Source: Flavobacterium sp. 1 | GTDB taxonomy: Bacteria > Bacteroidota > Bacteroidia > Flavobacteriales > Flavobacteriaceae | Assembly: GCF_002797935.1 (NCBI RefSeq) | Contig: NZ_PGER01000001.1 | Coordinates: 744,001-808,000, forward strand | Length of the DNA stretch: 64,000 nt | Direction: 5' to 3' | In this document: positions 60,165-64,000 of the stretch, one piece after another | How positions within the stretch are numbered: the stretch's first letter is position 1 | How the letters are laid out: every line of letters starts with the position of its first letter | Notes under the pieces: generated by a model | The model's input: only the letters and a program-made list of their open reading frames with translations | Told to the model about the DNA's origin: nothing | The model's database searches: none | Position numbers and translations under genes: made by a program

Positions 60165-62672
60165 TTACCAAGGTCTTGGCATTTTTTGATCTCTTAGCGG
60201 TACATATTCGATGTTATCATCTTTTTCATCTGAATTAACGAAGTGGCTGAAACGTTTCATCAATCTTGGTTTTTCAAGTACTTGTTTCCATTCACATTCA
60301 AAAGTTCCTACCAATTTTTCCATTTCAGCTTCCAATGTTTCGCAGATTCCGATGCGGTCATGGATGATTACTTCTTTTAAATAATCCAATCCGCCGTCTA
60401 ATTTTTCCAGCCAGGTAGAAGTTCGAACCAATGGTCCAGCGGTACGGATATAATACATAAGGAAACGATCCATATATTTGAAAACAGTTTCTTTGTTTAT
60501 TTGCTCAGCTAAAAGTACAGCGTGTTTCGGATTAGCACCGCCATTTCCGCAGATGTAAAGATTCCAACCGCCTTCTACAGCAATTACTCCAAAATCTTTT
60601 CCTCTTGCTTCGGCACATTCTCTAATACAGGCTGAAACTCCTCCTTTTAATTTATGCGGAGAGCGAATCCCTCTGTAACGGTTCTCTAATTCGATGGCAA
60701 AGGTTGTACTGTCATCCATTCCATAGCGACACCAAGTATTACCCACACAGCTTTTTACGGCTCTTAAAGATTTTCCGTAAGCGTGTCCGCTTTCAAAACC
60801 ATTATCGATTAATATTTTCCAGATTTTTGGTAAGTCATCTAATTGAGCACCAAATAAATCGACACGCTGTGCTCCGGTTATTTTGGTGTATAAATCAAAT
60901 TGTTTGGCAACTTCTCCAATTACAATTAATTTTTCAGGAGTGATTTCACCGCCAGCAATTCTTGGTACAACAGAATAAGTTCCGTTTCTTTGAATATTAG
61001 CTAGGTATCTGTCATTTGTATCCTGTGTAGTTACGTGTTTATTGGCAGTGTCATTATAAATACTGGAGAAAATAGAAGCAACAACTGGTTTGCAGATTTC
61101 GCAGCCATCTCCGTTTCCGTGATGGTCGATTACTTCATAGTAGTTTGTGTATTTATTGATTTTTACGAGATCAAATAATTCTTGTCTTGTATAATTAAAG
61201 TGCTCACAAATACTTTCTTTTACTTCTTTACCAATAGATTTTTGAGCTGCTTTTACTAAGTCAGCTACCATTGGTTTACAGCCTCCGCAACCTGAAGTTG
61301 CTTTGGTAAGTTTTACTACATCGCCAAATGTATTTGCAGTTCCGTCAAGAATCGAACAGCAGATAGCGCCTTTGGTAACGTTCTCACAAGAACAGATTAC
61401 GGCAGTATCCGGCAAATCGGAGGCACTTCCTAAAGTTGATGATTCGCCACCGCGGGAACCTAGAATTAAATCTTCTGGATTTGCAGGCAATGCCATTGCG
61501 TTGGCGTAAATTTGAAATAATCCGTTGTAATCAGATGAATCCCCTACAAGGATTCCTCCCAATAATGTTTTTCCGTCTTTGGTGACATTAATTCTTTTAT
61601 AAATACCGCTGAATTTGTTTTCGTAAACAATTGCAGTAACATTTTCATTTTCAATAAAAGGATCACCAAAACTTGCAACTTCAACTCCAATCAATTTCAA
61701 TTGAGTAGACATATCGATGGTTTCTCTCATCGTTTTATCTCCTTTTAGGATTTGCTCGGCGGCAACATCGGCCATTTCGTAACCAGGAGCTACAAGTCCG
61801 TATATCATTTGATTGTATAAGGCAACCTCACCAATGGCAAAAATATTAGGATCTGATGTCTGCATTTTATTGTTTACCACGATGCCGCCTCTAACGCCTA
61901 CTTCAAGTCCGGAAACTCTTCCTAGTTCGTCGCGGGGCTTTATCCCAGCCGATATAACCAACATATCTACTTTTAACAGCTCATCATTTGCAAACATCAT
62001 TCCTTTTATGCTGTCTTCGCCATCTATGAATTGTGTCGCTTTATTCAGGTGTATTCCTATATTCAATTCCTCTATTTTAGATTGAAGCATATCACTAGCG
62101 CCCTGATCTAACTGTCTTGGCATCAAGCGGGGTGCAAATTCAACCACATGTGCATTCAAGTCCAAATCACGTACTGCTTTGGCAGCTTCAAGTCCTAATA
62201 AACCACCTCCAAGAACAGCAGCTTCGGTAGCACCGTTAGCTTTTATTTTTTTGGCGTAAGTCATAATGGCATCTAAGTCCTCTATGGTTCTGTAAACAAA
62301 AACACCTTCTTTTTCCACCCCGTCAATTGGCGGTACAAAAGCAGCAGATCCTGTAGCCAAAACTAAGTAATCATACTCGTATGTTTTCTCTAAGTGAGTG
62401 TGTATTGTTTTTTGTTCTCTGTTAATATCTGTAATTAACTCCGAAGTGTTTAATATAATATTGTTTTCTTCATACCAATTAGCTGTTGACATAGATAAGT
62501 CATCAGCCGTCTTTCCTGCAAAGTATTCACTAAGGTGAACTCTGTCATAAGCGCGTCTTGGTTCTTCCCCAAATACTGTAATTTGATAATTTTCCTGCCC
62601 AGATTTCGAAATGAATTTCTCGCAAAATTTATAACCTACCATGCCGTTTCCGACTACTATTACATTAATCAT
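60165..62672 (-). CDS. nirB: nitrite reductase [NAD(P)H] large subunit NirB
   Basis: 835 residues, full length. Domains in order: FAD/NAD-binding (VIVVGNGMVGYKFCEKFI; AAVLGGGLLGLEAAKAV), two BFD-like [2Fe-2S] parts (VICSCENVTKGAIC and SGCGGCKP; CEICKPVVAS), and the nitrite/sulfite reductase ferredoxin-like and 4Fe-4S/siroheme domains, with ligands in SCVGNTWCRYG and ACIRECAEARG. It reduces nitrite to ammonium with NirD in the cytoplasm. It is the first gene of the large - strand run, with its own operator-containing promoter. Confidence 0.93.
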   Translation of the reverse strand: MINVIVVGNGMVGYKFCEKFISKSGQENYQITVFGEEPRRAYDRVHLSEYFAGKTADDLSMSTANWYEENNIILNTSELITDINREQKTIHTHLEKTYEYDYLVLATGSAAFVPPIDGVEKEGVFVYRTIEDLDAIMTYAKKIKANGATEAAVLGGGLLGLEAAKAVRDLDLNAHVVEFAPRLMPRQLDQGASDMLQSKIEELNIGIHLNKATQFIDGEDSIKGMMFANDELLKVDMLVISAGIKPRDELGRVSGLEVGVRGGIVVNNKMQTSDPNIFAIGEVALYNQMIYGLVAPGYEMADVAAEQILKGDKTMRETIDMSTQLKLIGVEVASFGDPFIENENVTAIVYENKFSGIYKRINVTKDGKTLLGGILVGDSSDYNGLFQIYANAMALPANPEDLILGSRGGESSTLGSASDLPDTAVICSCENVTKGAICCSILDGTANTFGDVVKLTKATSGCGGCKPMVADLVKAAQKSIGKEVKESICEHFNYTRQELFDLVKINKYTNYYEVIDHHGNGDGCEICKPVVASIFSSIYNDTANKHVTTQDTNDRYLANIQRNGTYSVVPRIAGGEITPEKLIVIGEVAKQFDLYTKITGAQRVDLFGAQLDDLPKIWKILIDNGFESGHAYGKSLRAVKSCVGNTWCRYGMDDSTTFAIELENRYRGIRSPHKLKGGVSACIRECAEARGKDFGVIAVEGGWNLYICGNGGANPKHAVLLAEQINKETVFKYMDRFLMYYIRTAGPLVRTSTWLEKLDGGLDYLKEVIIHDRIGICETLEAEMEKLVGTFECEWKQVLEKPRLMKRFSHFVNSDEKDDNIEYVPLRDQKMPRPW

Positions 62673-62683
62673 AATCTGTTAAT

Positions 62684-62719
62684 TAAGTATTACTACGCAA
62701 ACATACGTATAAATACTTA
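62684..62719 (-). promoter_or_regulatory. nirB promoter with tandem 7-2-7 sites
   Basis: On the - strand the palindrome TAAGTAT-TT-ATACGTA (62719-62704) runs directly into the -7 box TATGTTTG (62705-62698). A second, degenerate copy (TAAGTAT-TA-CTACGCA, 62684-62699 on the + strand) lies on the other side. There is no -33 TTG at the right distance, which suggests an activated promoter. Confidence 0.72.
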
Positions 62720-62807
62720 ATTTAAGTACTTATTTTTTTGTTTTTTTTCTAAATTAGAATGATTTTTAATAATGAGTAATGCGATTCTGAATAAATACAT
62801 AGCCAAA

Positions 62808-62963
62808 TTTGGGCGTGCCCTCGTTGCACAACATTCTGGTTTTTAAGGATATTGTGATAGCAACGAGGTCAGGCTGTCCGCTGTATTCCCGATTAACAAA
62901 AACTACGGCAAAAAAGCCTTGTTTTTCTAAATCGGGAGATGCCACTTCCATCCTTCACGCAAG
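62808..62963 (+). repeat. dispersed flavobacterial repeat, copy R3
   Basis: TTTGGGCGTGCCC, then GTCAGGCTGTCCGCTGTAT, an inner hairpin (GGCAAAAAAGCC-like), GATGCCACTTCCATCC and TTCACGCAAG. The ends and inner blocks match R1 and R2. It lies in the 392-base gap between nirB and the PhzF gene; nothing else is seen there apart from the nirB promoter. Confidence 0.72.
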
Positions 62964-63064
62964 AAAGTGCATAAAAGTAGATTTTGGAATTAAAATAGTG
63001 TGGAATACTTATAAGTAACTAAGTAGAAAGTAATGGGAGTAAGAAGTTTTGCCTTCGAACATAC

Positions 63065-63862
63065 TTATAAAATAAATTGTCCTTCTAATACTGTTACGGC
63101 TTCGCCATAAATGAAAACTTTATCCTGAATGATTTCTGTGCTCATTATTCCAGTTCTTGATGAAGATTGATAAGCGTTTAATTTTGTTTTATTCAATTTT
63201 GCAGCCCAGTATTTTGTCAAAAAAGTTTGAATCCCGCCTGTTACAGGATCTTCATTAGTTCCTGCCCAAGGCCAAAAATATCTGTAATGGAAATCAAAAT
63301 TTTCGCTGTCTGAAATAGCAGTCACCAAAACGCCATTGATTCCGGTATGCGAATTAATTAATGCCGTAAAATCAGGTTTTAAATTAGCTAACTCAAGCGC
63401 ACTTTTAATTTCAATCAGGATAATTTTATTTTTAGGGCTGTATCTTTTATTTACAATTTCAGAAATTCCAAGTGCGTCCAGCATTTTTTGAGGCACTTCA
63501 GTTTCTTCTGTATCGTAAACAGGAAACTGCATTTTGATTTTATTGGCTGCTTTTTCAATAAACAGTTCAATATTGTCACAATTGATAAAGGTTATATTGT
63601 CAAAAGTAGTTGTATCGAAAATGATTTTTGACGAAGCCAATGTAGCATGACCGCATAATGGAATTTCAATCTTTGGCGTAAAAAACCGGATGCTATACCT
63701 ATTGTCCGTGATGTGTTTTACAAATGCAGTTTCAGAAAAACCAATTTCTGCTGCAATTTTCTGCATTGTGTCAATGTCTAAATTATTGTCAGGAAAACAA
63801 ACCGCGGCAGGGTTTCCTTTAAATTTTTCGTTTGTAAAAGAGTCTACAAAATACGTTTTCAT
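63065..63862 (-). CDS. PhzF-family isomerase/epimerase-like protein
   Basis: 265 residues. PhzF motifs: TYFVDSFTNEKFKGNPAAVC (with the catalytic-region Asp-Ser and Asn-Pro-Ala), GFSETAFVK, CGHATLASSKI (Gly-His-Ala), and near the end SSRTGIMSTE, RYFWPWAGTNEDPVTGG. The family isomerises or epimerises small molecules through an acid-base Glu; the substrate here is unknown. It follows the partial gene at 63880 with 17 bases between, so the two may be co-transcribed. Confidence 0.85.
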   Translation of the reverse strand: MKTYFVDSFTNEKFKGNPAAVCFPDNNLDIDTMQKIAAEIGFSETAFVKHITDNRYSIRFFTPKIEIPLCGHATLASSKIIFDTTTFDNITFINCDNIELFIEKAANKIKMQFPVYDTEETEVPQKMLDALGISEIVNKRYSPKNKIILIEIKSALELANLKPDFTALINSHTGINGVLVTAISDSENFDFHYRYFWPWAGTNEDPVTGGIQTFLTKYWAAKLNKTKLNAYQSSSRTGIMSTEIIQDKVFIYGEAVTVLEGQFIL

Positions 63863-63879
63863 TTTTTATTTCTTTGAGT

Positions 63880-64000
63880 TTATGATTGGTTTATCCACCA
63901 AGCATTTGTTTTCGAGCAATTAGAATCGAATAATCCGCCTATTTGAGGTAAACAATAGTTACGATTTTTGGCTTTAGCTTCTTGAATAAAGCGTTCAGCT
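63880..64000 (-). CDS. 3' end of an unidentified gene (truncated by window edge)
   Basis: The last 40 codons are visible on the - strand: AERFIQEAKAKNRNYCLPQI, then GGLFDSNCSKTNAWWINQS and a TAA at 63880-63882. The frame is open to the window edge. Too little remains to name a family. Confidence 0.55.
   Translation of the reverse strand, partial: AERFIQEAKAKNRNYCLPQIGGLFDSNCSKTNAWWINQS

Overview
The window looks like a chromosomal segment of a flavobacterium (phylum Bacteroidota). It is strongly AT-rich. Several promoters carry the Bacteroidota -7 box TAnnTTTG and starts lack Shine-Dalgarno sequences. Gene families are typical of the group: flexirubin-type pigment genes, PorT-like barrels, a TonB-receptor-like barrel, DUF4202 and DUF6526. 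No rRNA or tRNA gene was recognised.

Layout. (1) 1-14201, + strand: part of a flexirubin/aryl-polyene-type lipid-pigment cluster, with many overlapping genes: ketosynthase fragment, deacetylase, LolA-like carrier, lipoprotein, two barrels, FabZ-like dehydratase, GT2-DUF2062 glycosyltransferase broken by a one-base frameshift, MMPL transporter fused to an acyltransferase, phytoene-desaturase-like oxidase, C45 Ntn-hydrolase and AMP-forming ligase. (2) 14520-28712: envelope and housekeeping genes: PAP2, a divergent OmpR-type two-component system beside a large outer-membrane barrel, an LtaS-like phosphotransferase, an ArsR/SRPBCC/DoxX operon with a clear operator, an AraC-like protein lacking its second helix-turn-helix, a nonsense-mutated membrane gene and an Old Yellow Enzyme. 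(3) 29001-35869: a TetR-controlled RND efflux operon with four copies of one operator.

(4) 36100-46726 is the exceptional part: an integron-like cassette array. At least five cassettes on the - strand are separated by about 130-bp attC-like sites. Each cassette's first 9-10 bases are complementary to the bases that open its own attC, as expected of true integron cassettes. A tyrosine recombinase sits upstream in the same orientation. Cassettes carry a DUF1851/Tdi1-like protein, a three-gene kinase/PIN-GNAT-EVE/ASCH module, an unknown protein, a ParDE toxin-antitoxin pair and a frameshifted lipoprotein. Two attC sites are each interrupted at the same position by an IS110 element. The non-coding left end of that IS encodes a readable bridge-RNA-like structure, whose target loop matches the attC on both sides of the insertion and whose donor loop matches the IS end. 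Both attC sites also carry a MITE, and a fifth attC holds the 3' end of a group II intron that is itself split by an IS1595 element with an 8-bp target duplication.

(5) 47195-62672, all - strand: nitrate assimilation. It comprises a rubredoxin-tailed sulfite-reductase-like protein, a nitrate reductase fused to FAD and [2Fe-2S] modules, an NrtA-like binding protein, a NarK-type transporter, a NarL/NarX-like pair, DUF4202, NirD and NirB. Three promoters share a 7-2-7 palindrome (TAAGTATnnATACGTA), the likely operator of the local response regulator. (6) A PhzF-family protein and the 3' end of an unidentified gene close the window.

Three genes are broken by small lesions (5841, 26444, 37730). 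Two of these are in homopolymers and could be sequencing errors.
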